Origin: Acinetobacter qingfengensis
Lineage (GTDB): Bacteria > Pseudomonadota > Gammaproteobacteria > Pseudomonadales > Moraxellaceae
Assembly (NCBI RefSeq): GCF_008693185.1
Contig: NZ_VXKN01000001.1
Span: 186,001-250,000, forward strand
Direction: 5' to 3'
Length of the DNA stretch: 64,000 nt
The notes beneath the pieces were generated by a model. It saw only the letters and a list, made by a program, of their open reading frames with translations. It was not told the DNA's origin and did no database searches. Position numbers and translations under genes: made by a program. Below are positions 47,157 through 61,620 of this stretch, piece after piece (positions within the stretch are counted from its first letter, which is position 1; the number at the start of each line of letters is the position of its first letter).

Positions 47157-48107
47157 TTAATCTTGATAAGGATGTGTTTTGTACCAGTGATCAGCAATTT
47201 GTTGACGAGTACATATCCATACATCATGATGACTTTGCACATAATCAAGAAAACGTTGTAAGGCTTTAAAGCGAGCTGGTTTTCCCAATAAACGACAATG
47301 CATGCCGATGGACATCATTTTTGGTCGTTCTGCACCTTCAGCATATAGCACATCAAAACTATCTTTTAAATAATCAAAAAATTGCTCGCTGGTACTAAAA
47401 CCAATTGGCGATGCAAATTTCATGTCATTGGTATCTAGGGTATACGGAATAATCAGATGAGGGCGAGTTTCTCCCTGCTGATTGGTTAGCGTTGTCCAGA
47501 AAGGTAAATCATCACCATAATAGTCACTGTCATATTGAATTTCTGGAAATTCGGCGAGAATTTGTCGGGTATTGGGGCTATCTCGTCCTGTATACCAACC
47601 GCTAGGGGCTTGTCCGAAAAGATCTTTTAAAATTTGTATTGCCTGAAGGGTATGCTCACGTTCTGTGGCAATATCTGTATTCTGATAATGCAGCCAGCGG
47701 GCACCATGTGATACCACATCATAACCATATTTTTTAATGGTTTCGACGACAAGTGGATTACGTTGTAATGCCATAGCTACCCCAAAAATGCTCATTGGTA
47801 AATTCCTTTTGGCAAATTCCTGTTGAATCCGCCAAAATCCTACCCTTGAGCCGTATTCATACATTGAGTCCATAGATAAATGACGATCCGGATAGCTTTC
47901 TGCACCAAAAATTTCGGATAAAAATTGTTCCGAACCGCTATCGCCATGCAGTACGTTTTTTTCACCACCTTCTTCATAGTTCAAAACAAATTGCAGGGCA
48001 ATTTTTGCATGATTAGGCCATTGGGCATGAGGAGGCTGATTTGCATAACCAATCAGGTCACGAGGATATATTGAATCGTGTAGTAAATGAGATGTAGCTG
48101 AAGTCAT
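47157..48107 (-). CDS. puuE: PuuE-type allantoinase (polysaccharide deacetylase fold)
   Basis: 316-residue metal-independent-type allantoinase that opens allantoin to allantoate. The start YPRDLIGYANQPPHAQWPNHAKIALQFVLNYEEGGE, the SMDSMYEYGSRVGFWRIQQEF block and ARWLHYQNTD match PuuE from Pseudomonas, which is unrelated to the metallo-allantoinase AllB. Together with Alc and AllA it completes allantoin to glyoxylate. It is convergent with allA and outside the divergent gntR-alc unit, with no obvious GntR site upstream. Confidence 0.92.
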   Translation of the reverse strand: MTSATSHLLHDSIYPRDLIGYANQPPHAQWPNHAKIALQFVLNYEEGGEKNVLHGDSGSEQFLSEIFGAESYPDRHLSMDSMYEYGSRVGFWRIQQEFAKRNLPMSIFGVAMALQRNPLVVETIKKYGYDVVSHGARWLHYQNTDIATEREHTLQAIQILKDLFGQAPSGWYTGRDSPNTRQILAEFPEIQYDSDYYGDDLPFWTTLTNQQGETRPHLIIPYTLDTNDMKFASPIGFSTSEQFFDYLKDSFDVLYAEGAERPKMMSIGMHCRLLGKPARFKALQRFLDYVQSHHDVWICTRQQIADHWYKTHPYQD

Positions 48108-48205
48108 AATGGTAAATTCATTCTAGGTTGAACAATATAAAATCATATTTCAATGGTATTGATCGTATGATTTATCTTAATAAAAGCAAATTTAATACCA
48201 AAAGT

Positions 48206-48763
48206 TTAAGATTCATTTTTATTTTGTTGTTCAAGTATATTCTGTGTTTGTTCGAGCCATTGTGTCCATACTTGCTCAAAACGAATACCTAGATTGAGGA
48301 TTTGCTGTTGTATGATGTGAGTTCTGACATCTGTAGACGTATCTGCATTTTTTTGCTGGTCTTTTTCTGCAATTTTTTGATAAATGCGTAATTGTTGTAG
48401 ATGAAGTTGCTGATGCTGGATCAATTCTTCTAAAATCAGATTGCCACCCAATTGTGCCTCGGCTCTTAATTTTACCATGAGTTCGTTGCGAACTTTATGT
48501 GGTGGTGTATGTGTTTGCATCCATTGTAATAATATTTTTTGTCCCAGATCACTGACTTGATAAGTTTTTTTTCTTGAATCACTATGTTTTGCCAGTGCAG
48601 GAATAATCCAGCCATTTTTTTGCATAATCGCCAGTTCACGATAAATTTGCTGATGAGTTGCTTGCCAGAAGAAACCCATTGAACGATCAAAACGCCGAGC
48701 CAGATCAATACCGGTACTGGGTTTTTCTAATAAACTGGTCAGAAGAACGTGGCTTAAAGACAT
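48206..48763 (-). CDS. PadR-family transcriptional regulator
   Basis: 185-residue regulator with the PadR winged helix at the N-terminus (HVLLTSLLEKPSTGIDLARRFDRSMGFFWQATHQQIYRELAIMQKNGW) and a helical C-terminal dimerisation region. It is divergent from fadH, with a perfect palindrome in the 123-bp interval between the two starts. It probably represses itself and fadH. Effector unknown. Confidence 0.87.
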   Translation of the reverse strand: MSLSHVLLTSLLEKPSTGIDLARRFDRSMGFFWQATHQQIYRELAIMQKNGWIIPALAKHSDSRKKTYQVSDLGQKILLQWMQTHTPPHKVRNELMVKLRAEAQLGGNLILEELIQHQQLHLQQLRIYQKIAEKDQQKNADTSTDVRTHIIQQQILNLGIRFEQVWTQWLEQTQNILEQQNKNES

Positions 48764-48794
48764 AAACGATCCGTGAACGCTGGGTCATGAGATT

Positions 48795-48820
48795 AAACTA
48801 TGCAACATATTGCATAGTTT
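48795..48820. promoter_or_regulatory. PadR operator candidate
   Basis: Perfect palindrome AAACTATGCAA-CATA-TTGCATAGTTT, 11-bp arms and a 4-bp centre, between padR and fadH. The size and shape suit a PadR dimer. Confidence 0.7.
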
Positions 48821-48826
48821 GGCTAG

Positions 48827-50914
<2,088 letters not shown>

Positions 50915-50939
50915 TAATTTGATATCAACATAAAGTGAT

Positions 50940-50975
50940 AAAAAATCCCACTTGATGAATCAGGTGGGATTTTTT
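50940..50975. terminator. bidirectional terminator between fadH and argG
   Basis: 17-bp stem with one G-U pair (50940-50956 and 50959-50975), GC-rich core and flanking A6/T6 tracts, between convergent genes. Confidence 0.92.
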
Positions 50976-50999
50976 AATTACAAAAACAATAAGATTAAA

Positions 51000-52865
<1,866 letters not shown>

Positions 52866-55010
52866 TTGCAAATCCTATCTTTATTTAATAAAAATAGAAA
52901 TACGCTTAAAATATTTCTAGTCATCTTATGCCTAATAATGATGACAGTTATCATGATTCAACCAATTTCAACGACTGGTTTGATCTGGCTCAACCTGATT
53001 GCAATTTCATTTTCATTGTTTGTTGGTTATTTTGGTAAGCAGAAGAAAAGATTTGCAACTTTAATTGTTTTATTTATTTCTTTATTAATGTCATTACGTT
53101 ACATGTGGTGGCGAGTCAGTTCAACCTTAGAATTTCCAGATTTTTTAAGTACAGTATTTGGCATGCTGCTTTTGACGGCAGAAATTTATTCTTGGGCTGT
53201 TTTATTTATTGCTTTTTTTCAATGCCTATCCCCCTTAAAACGAGAAAGTGTCGCACTGCCGGAAGATCAATCTTTATGGCCTACAGTTGATGTATTTATT
53301 CCTACTTATAATGAAGATATCGAAATTGTTCGTATTACCGTATATGCGGCATTAGGACTGGTTTGGCCCAAAGACAAAATAAAAATTTATATATTGGATG
53401 ATGGTCATCGTGAAAGTTTTCGACAGTTTGCAATAGATACGGGTGTTGAATATATTGCAAGAGAAACACACGAACATGCCAAAGCTGGGAATTTAAACCA
53501 TGCTCTAAAACATTCTCATGGTGATTATATTGCTATTTTTGATTGTGACCATGTGGCAAATCAGGATTTTCTGTCACGTACCATGGGGTTCTTCCTTCAA
53601 GATAAAAATTTAGCACTGGTGCAAACACCTCACCACTTTTTTTCACCAGATCCTTTTGAACGTAATCTAAATTTACACAGTAAAATTCCAAGTGAAGGTG
53701 CTTTATTTTATGGAATTATTCAAGACGGTAATGATACCTATAATGCGACGTTTTTTTGTGGCTCGTGTGCAGTTATTAAACGTGATCCTCTATTAGAAAT
53801 AGGTGGAATAGCTGTTGAAACCGTCACTGAGGATGCACATACTGCATTAAAATTACATAGAAAAGGCTATAATTCTGCATACTTACGTTATCCTTTGGCA
53901 GCAGGATTGGCCACAGAAACCTTGTCTTCACATATTGGACAAAGAATTCGATGGGCAAGAGGAATGATTCAGATTTTGCGTCTGGATTGTCCATTTTTAG
54001 GTAGGGGTTTAACATTTGCACAACGTATTTGTTATTTTAGTGCAATGCTGCATTATCTCTCTAGTGTTTCCCGTATTATCTTTTTATTAGCCCCTTTGGC
54101 ATTTTTATTTTTTCATAGCTATATTATTTATGCACCTGCAATTATGGTGTTGTTATATGTTTTTCCTCATCTTTTCCTATCCATTTATGTTAATTCATTG
54201 ATTCAGGGTAAGTATCGTCATTCTTTTTGGGGTGAAGTCTATGAGACAATATTATCTTTTTATACGCTGATTCCTACAGTTGTAGCGTTATTTGCACCAC
54301 ATAAAGGAAAGTTTAATGTAACGGCAAAAGGTGGATTAATTCAAAATAAATTTTTTGATTATAAAATTGCCAGTCCATTTTTTATTACCAGTCTTATTTT
54401 AATGATTGGTGTTATTACAGGGCTTTATCGTATTTTCACAGGGCCTGAAGACGAAATCTTGACAGTTTGTTTAAGTTTAATTTGGTGTTTTTATAACTTA
54501 TTGATTCTAGGTATTTGCCTGTATGTTTCGATTGAGAAAAAACAGATCAGATCTGCACATCGTATTATCATGGATTTGGATGCTCAATGTATTGATAATA
54601 CTGGGGAAATATATAATTGTAAAGTCATAAACTTTTCGGCAAATGGTTTGGGTTTATTACTCAATAAAAATCAAAAGCTGACAAATGAGCAGTTAATTGT
54701 CAAAGTGATTTTAAATAATCAAGGAAATTTTTATGAATTTCCGGTAAGACAGAAAAATCGCAGAATAAATCAGATTGGTGTATTACTTGATGATTTATCT
54801 GCAAATGAATGGATTAATTATATTTCCTGTACATTTGGCCGTCCGAATATATGGGATAAATGGCAAAAAGAACTTCCGGAAGATAATATTCCAAAAAACA
54901 TGATCTTGTTTATACAGGTCGCAATCCGCGGGTATCGTGCTTTATATAAACATCTGAGAAATAAACTTGATGCCAAAATTCTAAAAGTTTTTGATGGAAG
55001 GAAAATATAG
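52866..55010 (+). CDS. bcsA: cellulose synthase catalytic subunit BcsA
   Basis: 714-residue inner-membrane processive glycosyltransferase making beta-1,4-glucan from UDP-glucose and extruding it. Membrane helices occupy about 13-115 and four or more after 390. Catalytic residues: DD at 178-179, D-x-D at 226-228, TED at 321-323 and Q-R-I-R-W at 359-363. The C-terminal PilZ domain keeps both c-di-GMP motifs, R-S-A-H-R at 562-566 and N-F-S-A-N-G at 589-594, so activation by c-di-GMP is expected. The start appears to be TTG 52866 with AAAGGTA upstream; there is no ATG before residue 25. bcsB starts at the very next base after the stop. Shorter than E. coli BcsA (872 aa), mainly at the N-terminus. 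Confidence 0.95.
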   Translation: MQILSLFNKNRNTLKIFLVILCLIMMTVIMIQPISTTGLIWLNLIAISFSLFVGYFGKQKKRFATLIVLFISLLMSLRYMWWRVSSTLEFPDFLSTVFGMLLLTAEIYSWAVLFIAFFQCLSPLKRESVALPEDQSLWPTVDVFIPTYNEDIEIVRITVYAALGLVWPKDKIKIYILDDGHRESFRQFAIDTGVEYIARETHEHAKAGNLNHALKHSHGDYIAIFDCDHVANQDFLSRTMGFFLQDKNLALVQTPHHFFSPDPFERNLNLHSKIPSEGALFYGIIQDGNDTYNATFFCGSCAVIKRDPLLEIGGIAVETVTEDAHTALKLHRKGYNSAYLRYPLAAGLATETLSSHIGQRIRWARGMIQILRLDCPFLGRGLTFAQRICYFSAMLHYLSSVSRIIFLLAPLAFLFFHSYIIYAPAIMVLLYVFPHLFLSIYVNSLIQGKYRHSFWGEVYETILSFYTLIPTVVALFAPHKGKFNVTAKGGLIQNKFFDYKIASPFFITSLILMIGVITGLYRIFTGPEDEILTVCLSLIWCFYNLLILGICLYVSIEKKQIRSAHRIIMDLDAQCIDNTGEIYNCKVINFSANGLGLLLNKNQKLTNEQLIVKVILNNQGNFYEFPVRQKNRRINQIGVLLDDLSANEWINYISCTFGRPNIWDKWQKELPEDNIPKNMILFIQVAIRGYRALYKHLRNKLDAKILKVFDGRKI

Positions 55011-57260
55011 ATGTTAACTTCAAAAATCACGAAAATATTGGTTATAGGGATTTTTTTACCTCCATCTGTAACGTCTTTAAAAGCAGAGCAAATTACTGCC
55101 AAACAAATATCACAAGTGGATCAAAATCATTCGATCAAAGATGATGCTGTTCAAATTAAATTAAAACAAATTACACCTTATCAGGATAATGTAAATTTAT
55201 CAGGTCTAATTAATGAAGATGTTATTCGATTTTCATTGAGAAAAGATCAAATTGTTACCAATGCCAATCTTCATTTGGAATATATTCCTTCACCAGCATT
55301 GTTACCAACGGTTTCTCAACTGATTGTGTATTTGAATAATGATATTATTGCGACATATCCAATTACACAAGAACAAGTGGGGAATAAGGTTGTTAATAAT
55401 ATTCCTATAGACCCAAATCTGGTGACAACGAAAAATGAAATTAAGTTTCAATTTATAGGCCACTATACAGATATTTGTGAAAATCCTATACACAGTTCAC
55501 TATGGCTTAAAATATTACGTAACTCTACCTTACAACTCAATACAGCACAGATTCCAGTCAAAAATGAGTTGTCATTTTTACCTTTTCCATTTATTGATGA
55601 AAATGATAATCAGCCGTCATATATTCCGATCGTTTTTCATGGTGCGCCTAATCCTATGCAGCAGCAGGCATCAGCTGTTCTCGCATCATGGTTTGCGACA
55701 AAATCTCAATGGCGTGGCTTTCAATTTGATGTTACTTATAATCAATTACCTAAAGAAAATGCTATTGTTTTTATCACTAATCAGAATAAACCTGATTTTT
55801 TAAAAAATTATGCACCAGTTCAACAGCCGACTGTTGAATTAATCGATAATCCATCTTATCCAAATACAAAACTATTGGTGTTAGCGGGACGTAATGATCA
55901 GGATTTACTATTATTGGCCAAAGCATTGGCAACCAGTAATATTCAATTGAATGGTTCTAAAGTTCTGGTAAATAAATTAAATGAATTGGGAAAAAGACAA
56001 CCTTATGATGCGCCAAACTGGTTACCGATAGATCAGGCTTTAACGCTGGGACAAATTAAAACTTACTCAAATCAATTGACAACTGCTGGTTATAAACTTG
56101 ACCCATTAAGATTATCAATAACTTTGCCTCCAGACCTATTTGCATTAAGTAAATATAGTACCTCATTAAATTTAAAATATAGATATACGAGGCCAATTAA
56201 CCCAGATGATTCAAAAATGCTGGTTTATTTAAATAATCAATTTTTGAAAACCATACGATTAGGTGATTCAAAAGATGATAATAAACTGACCTTACAGATT
56301 CCTGTTCACCAGGGGTTGGCATCTGACGATGCTGCTTTTAAGATTCCGGGATTGTTACCTGAGAAAACCAATGAACTAAGGTTTGAACCTTATTTTATGA
56401 GCCCTGTACCAGGTGGAACCACAACACAGTGTGTGACTTATCAACCTGTTCCCAATGCTGTAACCATTGACGATAATTCTGTCATTGATTTTTCAAAATT
56501 TGCACATTATATGGCGATGCCTAATTTACGTGTATTTATTAATGCAGGTTATCCTTATAGTCGGATGGCCGATTTATCTGAAACTATAATTATTACACCA
56601 TCAAATCCTACAGCACAACAAATGAGTTTACTATTAAATACAGTAGGTTTGATTAGTAATAAAACAGGGCTTCCGGCATATAATTTGCGAGTTGCTGATA
56701 AAAATACCGATTTAAATAAAGAAGATAAAGATATTTTGTTGTTTGCAGATTATCATCAAGATGGTAATTTTGCTAAGTTAAAAATAGATAATCTTCATAT
56801 TCAAAATGGAAAAAATGAACTAACAGCACCGATTGATTATTCACTTGGTGATAAGATTAGTCGTAACGATTCGGCAAAAGTGGCAACACAGATGACTGCC
56901 CAAGGAAATATTGGGGCAATTGTTGGTGTGGAATCTCCATACTTTAAAAAACGTAGTGTCATTGCAATTCTCGCCAATAATAATTCTAGTATTGAATTGC
57001 TAAATAATGTCATGATTAATCCGAATAAATTTGATATTTCTGGTGGAGTATCAGTCATTCGTGAATCTGGTGTGACCAATATTGATATGGGTGAACAATA
57101 CCATGTTGGTGATTTATCAGCATTTGAAATTCTACAGATCAAAATATCCAAACACCCGATATTAGCTGCGCTGATTGCGTTGTTAGTATTAATTATTATT
57201 TCTTTTATTTTGGCAAAACGTATGAAAAAAATACGTCACAATAGGATTAACAATGATTAA
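55011..57260 (+). CDS. bcsB: cellulose synthase periplasmic subunit BcsB
   Basis: 749-residue partner of BcsA that guides the glucan through the periplasm. It has a signal peptide (about 1-25), tandem carbohydrate-binding-like and flavodoxin-like domains (IVFHGAPNPMQQQASAVLASWFATKSQWRG), and a single C-terminal membrane anchor (LAALIALLVLIIISFILA) whose helix contacts BcsA. It begins without any gap after bcsA and overlaps bcsZ by 8 nt. Confidence 0.93.
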   Translation: MLTSKITKILVIGIFLPPSVTSLKAEQITAKQISQVDQNHSIKDDAVQIKLKQITPYQDNVNLSGLINEDVIRFSLRKDQIVTNANLHLEYIPSPALLPTVSQLIVYLNNDIIATYPITQEQVGNKVVNNIPIDPNLVTTKNEIKFQFIGHYTDICENPIHSSLWLKILRNSTLQLNTAQIPVKNELSFLPFPFIDENDNQPSYIPIVFHGAPNPMQQQASAVLASWFATKSQWRGFQFDVTYNQLPKENAIVFITNQNKPDFLKNYAPVQQPTVELIDNPSYPNTKLLVLAGRNDQDLLLLAKALATSNIQLNGSKVLVNKLNELGKRQPYDAPNWLPIDQALTLGQIKTYSNQLTTAGYKLDPLRLSITLPPDLFALSKYSTSLNLKYRYTRPINPDDSKMLVYLNNQFLKTIRLGDSKDDNKLTLQIPVHQGLASDDAAFKIPGLLPEKTNELRFEPYFMSPVPGGTTTQCVTYQPVPNAVTIDDNSVIDFSKFAHYMAMPNLRVFINAGYPYSRMADLSETIIITPSNPTAQQMSLLLNTVGLISNKTGLPAYNLRVADKNTDLNKEDKDILLFADYHQDGNFAKLKIDNLHIQNGKNELTAPIDYSLGDKISRNDSAKVATQMTAQGNIGAIVGVESPYFKKRSVIAILANNNSSIELLNNVMINPNKFDISGGVSVIRESGVTNIDMGEQYHVGDLSAFEILQIKISKHPILAALIALLVLIIISFILAKRMKKIRHNRINND

Positions 57261-58392
57261 GCAGATATCTTTTAGTCTGGCGATAAGTATATTAATCTGT
57301 GGTGTATTGATTTTTTATATATGCACCATGAGCCGTTCTGTTTTTGCCAATGAAGTGAATTTTGATTTAGTTTGGAAGACCGTAAAGCAGCAATATATTT
57401 CAGAAGATGGACGTGTGATTGATTACAGTGATCAACGATTTATTACTACGTCAGAAGGTCAAAGTTATGCGATGTTTTTTGCTTTGGTGAATAACGACCA
57501 AAAAACATTTGATAAATTATTGCGCTGGACTGAAAATAATTTGGCACAGGGAGATTTACAGCAGCATTTACCAGCATGGTTATGGGGCAAAGATCAGAAT
57601 CAAGAATGGAAAATTCTTGATCCAAATTCTGCTTCAGATGCAGATCTTTGGATTGTCTGGAATTTAATAGAGGCTGGACGTTTATGGAAAAATCAGAAAT
57701 ATACAGATACTGCCGATGCATTATTACAGCAAATTGAAAAATCAGAGGTGGTTAATATCCCTGATTTAGGTGATATGCTGCTGCCGGGACAGTATGGTTT
57801 TGTTTTTGAAAAAAAATGGCGTTTAAATCCCTGTTATTTACCAGTACAAATTTTGACAGGGATTGCTAACCATACTCATGCTCCGTTATGGATAAATATA
57901 AAAAATAATAGCGTTCATTTACTTATAGCATCTGCACCGAAAGGATTTTCTCCAGACTGGATCGAATATGATCAAACTTTAGGTTGGTTAACTCAAGTAG
58001 AGAATAAACCTATTTTAGGTAGTTATGATGCAATACGTGTGTATTTGTGGTTAGGAATGTTAAATTCTAGTGATCAAAATAAGCAAACTTTATATCAGCA
58101 TTTTATGCCAATGCTTAAATTATTAAATACTAATCATTATCCACCAGAAAAAATTAATGTTTTAGATGCCACAACTATTAATCAAGGGCCAATTGGATTT
58201 TCTGCTGCGATGCTTCCATTTATACAGGATCCAACACTTCAGAAAAAACAATTACTATATATTCAGGATAATTATAAAAATCAGCAAAATTATTATAACA
58301 ATATGTTGATTTTATTCGGTTTAGGTTGGTATGAAAAAAAGTTTGCTTTTTCTGCTACTGGACAACTTCTGCCTGCTTGGAATCATAAATGA
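57253..58392 (+). CDS. bcsZ: periplasmic endoglucanase BcsZ (GH8)
   Basis: 379-residue glycoside hydrolase family 8 enzyme that trims nascent cellulose. Signal peptide to about residue 33 (SVFA). The general-acid Glu lies in TTSEGQSYAMFFAL and the catalytic Asp in GSYDAIRVYLWLGM; NSASDADLWIVWNLIEAGRLW is also typical. It overlaps bcsB by 8 nt and bcsC by 4 nt, so translation is coupled. Confidence 0.95.
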   Translation: MIKQISFSLAISILICGVLIFYICTMSRSVFANEVNFDLVWKTVKQQYISEDGRVIDYSDQRFITTSEGQSYAMFFALVNNDQKTFDKLLRWTENNLAQGDLQQHLPAWLWGKDQNQEWKILDPNSASDADLWIVWNLIEAGRLWKNQKYTDTADALLQQIEKSEVVNIPDLGDMLLPGQYGFVFEKKWRLNPCYLPVQILTGIANHTHAPLWINIKNNSVHLLIASAPKGFSPDWIEYDQTLGWLTQVENKPILGSYDAIRVYLWLGMLNSSDQNKQTLYQHFMPMLKLLNTNHYPPEKINVLDATTINQGPIGFSAAMLPFIQDPTLQKKQLLYIQDNYKNQQNYYNNMLILFGLGWYEKKFAFSATGQLLPAWNHK

Positions 58393-61300
58393 TGAATAAA
58401 ATATTTGTATTTGTGCCTGTATGTTTAAGTATGTATTGTATGACAGTGTATGCTAAATCTGATTTAAATGCTCGAAATCATTTACTGGATCAAGTCAATT
58501 TTGCAGACAAGCGTAATAATTATAGTTTAGTCAAACAATCTCTAGATAAGTTGGATCTTATTAATCCAGATGATCCTAAAGTTTTATTGGCATGGGTTAA
58601 TTATGCAGTGAAAACACATAATAAAACTTTAGAAACACAGAAGATTAATCGATTACAACGATATGGTGTAAATACACCAGAATTGGTGCAGGCAAAAACT
58701 CTCATTGCATTAAACACACCAAAATTTAAAAATACTTTACTACAAGCTCGACGTTTGGCAGGCGCTGGAAAAATTGTTGAAGCGAGTCATATTTATCAAA
58801 CTCTATTTTCAAATCAACCGCCTGCTGACCTTGCTTTGGAATATTGGACAATTCTGGCCTACAATCCTGCGACACAATCTCAAGCACTTCAGGCTTTAAA
58901 TTCTATTGATGGCGGAAAGGCAGTGATTGATAAAATTAATCAGTTTCGTGTCCAAGCTCCTACGACACAGAATAAATCCAATCCTTTAATGCAGCAAAAA
59001 GAACAATATAGTCAACAGCTATTAAAATCTGCGCAAATTGCAGTAAAAAAACAGCAATGGGATAAAGCACAACAATATTTTTCTCAAGTTTTGCAATTGA
59101 ATGCGAGTAATCGCATTGCACAACAGGGGTTAATTCAGATTAGACTAGAACAGCAGCAACAGCAAATTGCAACTTTAAAACATCAAATTCAACAATTGAC
59201 TCAATCTGACCAATTGAATCAAAAAATTGCATTGCAAAAAAAGATTCTAAATTTACAAACTTCAGAAATTTGGAATCATTATGATTTGGCTATGAGTTAT
59301 GTGCAACAAAATCAAATACCACAAGCGAATGCGATATTTTCACAATATTTTAAACAATATCCAGACGCAAAAAATGAACAAAAAAATCAATATGTTTATG
59401 CATTATATTTAAATAATACAAATCAAATTGATACAGCATTACAGCAATTAAATGATATTGCTGTTAAAAATAGAACCAAAGATACCCAAAAACTTTATCA
59501 ACAAATCATTACATCGATAACATTACGAGATTTGACTGAGCAAGCCAAACAATTAGAACAACAAAATCAATTTGATCAATTGGTGATGACCCGACAAAAA
59601 ATCCTTCAGCTACAGCCTGAAAATGTCTGGGCTATATTTGATTTGGCCAGAGCGTATTTAAATACTCAGCAACAGGCAAAAGCCGATACATTATTCTTAG
59701 ATTCAAAGCTACAACATGATGCACAGTATTATTATGCATACGCATTATATTTGTATGGTACACAACGTTATCAGCAAGCATTAAATGCTTTAGATCAAAT
59801 TGATGTAAAGCATCAGGACGATAAAGTAAAAAGCTTGATTTTAGATCTTCAGGTTGAGCAAAGATATCAAGATGCACAGCAATTCTGGGATAGCGGAAAA
59901 ACCACACAAGCCATCGAATGGGTGAATATGCAGCCTGAAAGTCTGCGTAAACATGCCTTGTTGGCAGACTGGTATTTGGCTTTACAAAATATGCCTTTGG
60001 CAGAAAAACATTATCAACAGGTATTGGCGGTTGATCCAAAAAATATCAATGCTCAATTTGGACTGGCCAGTATTTATCTTTATTCACAACCTAAAAAATC
60101 AAAACAAATTGCATTGAATTTATATCAAATACATTTTGATAAAATCAATGAAAAACGCAAATTGGCAAAATTATTACTGGATTTAAAATTGTCTGCACAG
60201 GCAAATCAGTTATATTCAGAACTCAGTCAGCAGAACTGGATTAAACCTTCTGAAGACATGGCAATATTAAAAAATGATTTGGCGAAATGGCACGTTATTG
60301 AAAATCGCAAAGATCAGGCTTTGCGAGAATGGAAGCAAGCCATGTATTTGGCTCAAATCACCCGACAAGTACCAGAAAATAATGATGATTTTACACAATT
60401 TATGCAATTGCACGCGGACGATGACTGGTTAAAACAAGATATTAAACAATCTGCTTCGCAAGTGTATCGACAACAAGAGCGTAGTATCAGTTCAGGATTA
60501 AATTATTCGTATTATGATGGTACAGATGGAAGCTCTCACGTAGATCAGACAACTTTCTTTTTGCAGGCACAATTTCCTTTAGCTGATGGGCGAGCAGTAT
60601 TGCAAGCCAATTGGTCAGATTTTAATGCCGGAAATTTTAATCAGCAATATCCACATTGGGCAGCATGTACCACAACGGAATGTGCAAATTTACAGCAACA
60701 ACAACAAACACTTAAAACATTGGCATTTGGCTGGAAGAATAAACAATGGGATATTGATTTAGGATCGATATCCTCCCAAACAAAAAATATAGATTTATTG
60801 GGGGGAGTTCGCTATAACAATACATGGAATAATATTAATTATCAGGCTATTATAGAACGCCGTCGTTTATCTAATTCTCTTTTATCTTATTATGGGCAAA
60901 CTGATCCATTAACAGGTATACAATGGGGCAGTATTCATGCCGATCAATTGGCATTAAAAACGAGTTATGCCTTGAATACTCGGCAAGGATTATGGTCAAG
61001 CATTGATATTGCTCGATTAACAGGTAATCATGTTGTGGATAATTCAAGATTACGCAGTAGTTTAGGATATTACAATAACTTGATTAATCAAGATCAACAA
61101 AAAATCACAACTGGCGTAGATTTTTCATTTTGGCATTATAATAAAAATTTAGGTGCTTATACATTAGGGCAGGGCGGATATTATAGCCCACAGCGTTATT
61201 ATTCACTGGGTATTCCAATTGAATGGCAGAAATCAACTTCACAATGGTCATGGGGATTAAAAAGCAGATTATCATATTCTTATGCGCAGAGCGAAGACAT

Positions 61301-61583
61301 GCAACGTTATCCATTAAAACAGCTCGTAAATCAAAATTTAACAGACTTAAATGCAATTGAAGCGGGTAAAACCTCACAAGGTTTTGGTTATAGCCTAAAA
61401 GCATTTGCTGAAAAGAGAATGACACCACACTGGTTTATAGGAACAGCACTTAATCTACAATATCAGAAAGATTATGTACCAAGCAATATGATGATTTACC
61501 TTAAATATTCGATTGATGGCTGGAATGGCAATATGAATTTACCAGTTCAGCAGCCAGCATTATATATTGATCAATATCAATAA
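58389..61583 (+). CDS. bcsC: cellulose export protein BcsC
   Basis: 1064-residue periplasmic/outer-membrane protein. A signal peptide (about 1-22) is followed by a long Gln-rich superhelix of TPR repeats (about 25-690; for example YALYLYGTQRYQQALNALDQI and WYLALQNMPLAEKHYQQVLAVDP). The C-terminal BCSC beta-barrel (about 700-1064; starting SSGLNYSYYDGTDGSSHVDQ, ending in the DGWNGNMNLPVQQ region) lets cellulose out. It is slightly shorter than E. coli BcsC (1157 aa). Confidence 0.93.
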   Translation: MMNKIFVFVPVCLSMYCMTVYAKSDLNARNHLLDQVNFADKRNNYSLVKQSLDKLDLINPDDPKVLLAWVNYAVKTHNKTLETQKINRLQRYGVNTPELVQAKTLIALNTPKFKNTLLQARRLAGAGKIVEASHIYQTLFSNQPPADLALEYWTILAYNPATQSQALQALNSIDGGKAVIDKINQFRVQAPTTQNKSNPLMQQKEQYSQQLLKSAQIAVKKQQWDKAQQYFSQVLQLNASNRIAQQGLIQIRLEQQQQQIATLKHQIQQLTQSDQLNQKIALQKKILNLQTSEIWNHYDLAMSYVQQNQIPQANAIFSQYFKQYPDAKNEQKNQYVYALYLNNTNQIDTALQQLNDIAVKNRTKDTQKLYQQIITSITLRDLTEQAKQLEQQNQFDQLVMTRQKILQLQPENVWAIFDLARAYLNTQQQAKADTLFLDSKLQHDAQYYYAYALYLYGTQRYQQALNALDQIDVKHQDDKVKSLILDLQVEQRYQDAQQFWDSGKTTQAIEWVNMQPESLRKHALLADWYLALQNMPLAEKHYQQVLAVDPKNINAQFGLASIYLYSQPKKSKQIALNLYQIHFDKINEKRKLAKLLLDLKLSAQANQLYSELSQQNWIKPSEDMAILKNDLAKWHVIENRKDQALREWKQAMYLAQITRQVPENNDDFTQFMQLHADDDWLKQDIKQSASQVYRQQERSISSGLNYSYYDGTDGSSHVDQTTFFLQAQFPLADGRAVLQANWSDFNAGNFNQQYPHWAACTTTECANLQQQQQTLKTLAFGWKNKQWDIDLGSISSQTKNIDLLGGVRYNNTWNNINYQAIIERRRLSNSLLSYYGQTDPLTGIQWGSIHADQLALKTSYALNTRQGLWSSIDIARLTGNHVVDNSRLRSSLGYYNNLINQDQQKITTGVDFSFWHYNKNLGAYTLGQGGYYSPQRYYSLGIPIEWQKSTSQWSWGLKSRLSYSYAQSEDMQRYPLKQLVNQNLTDLNAIEAGKTSQGFGYSLKAFAEKRMTPHWFIGTALNLQYQKDYVPSNMMIYLKYSIDGWNGNMNLPVQQPALYIDQYQ

Positions 61584-61620
61584 AACCCACATCAATCTTT
61601 ATTAATTTCTGGAAAAATTC

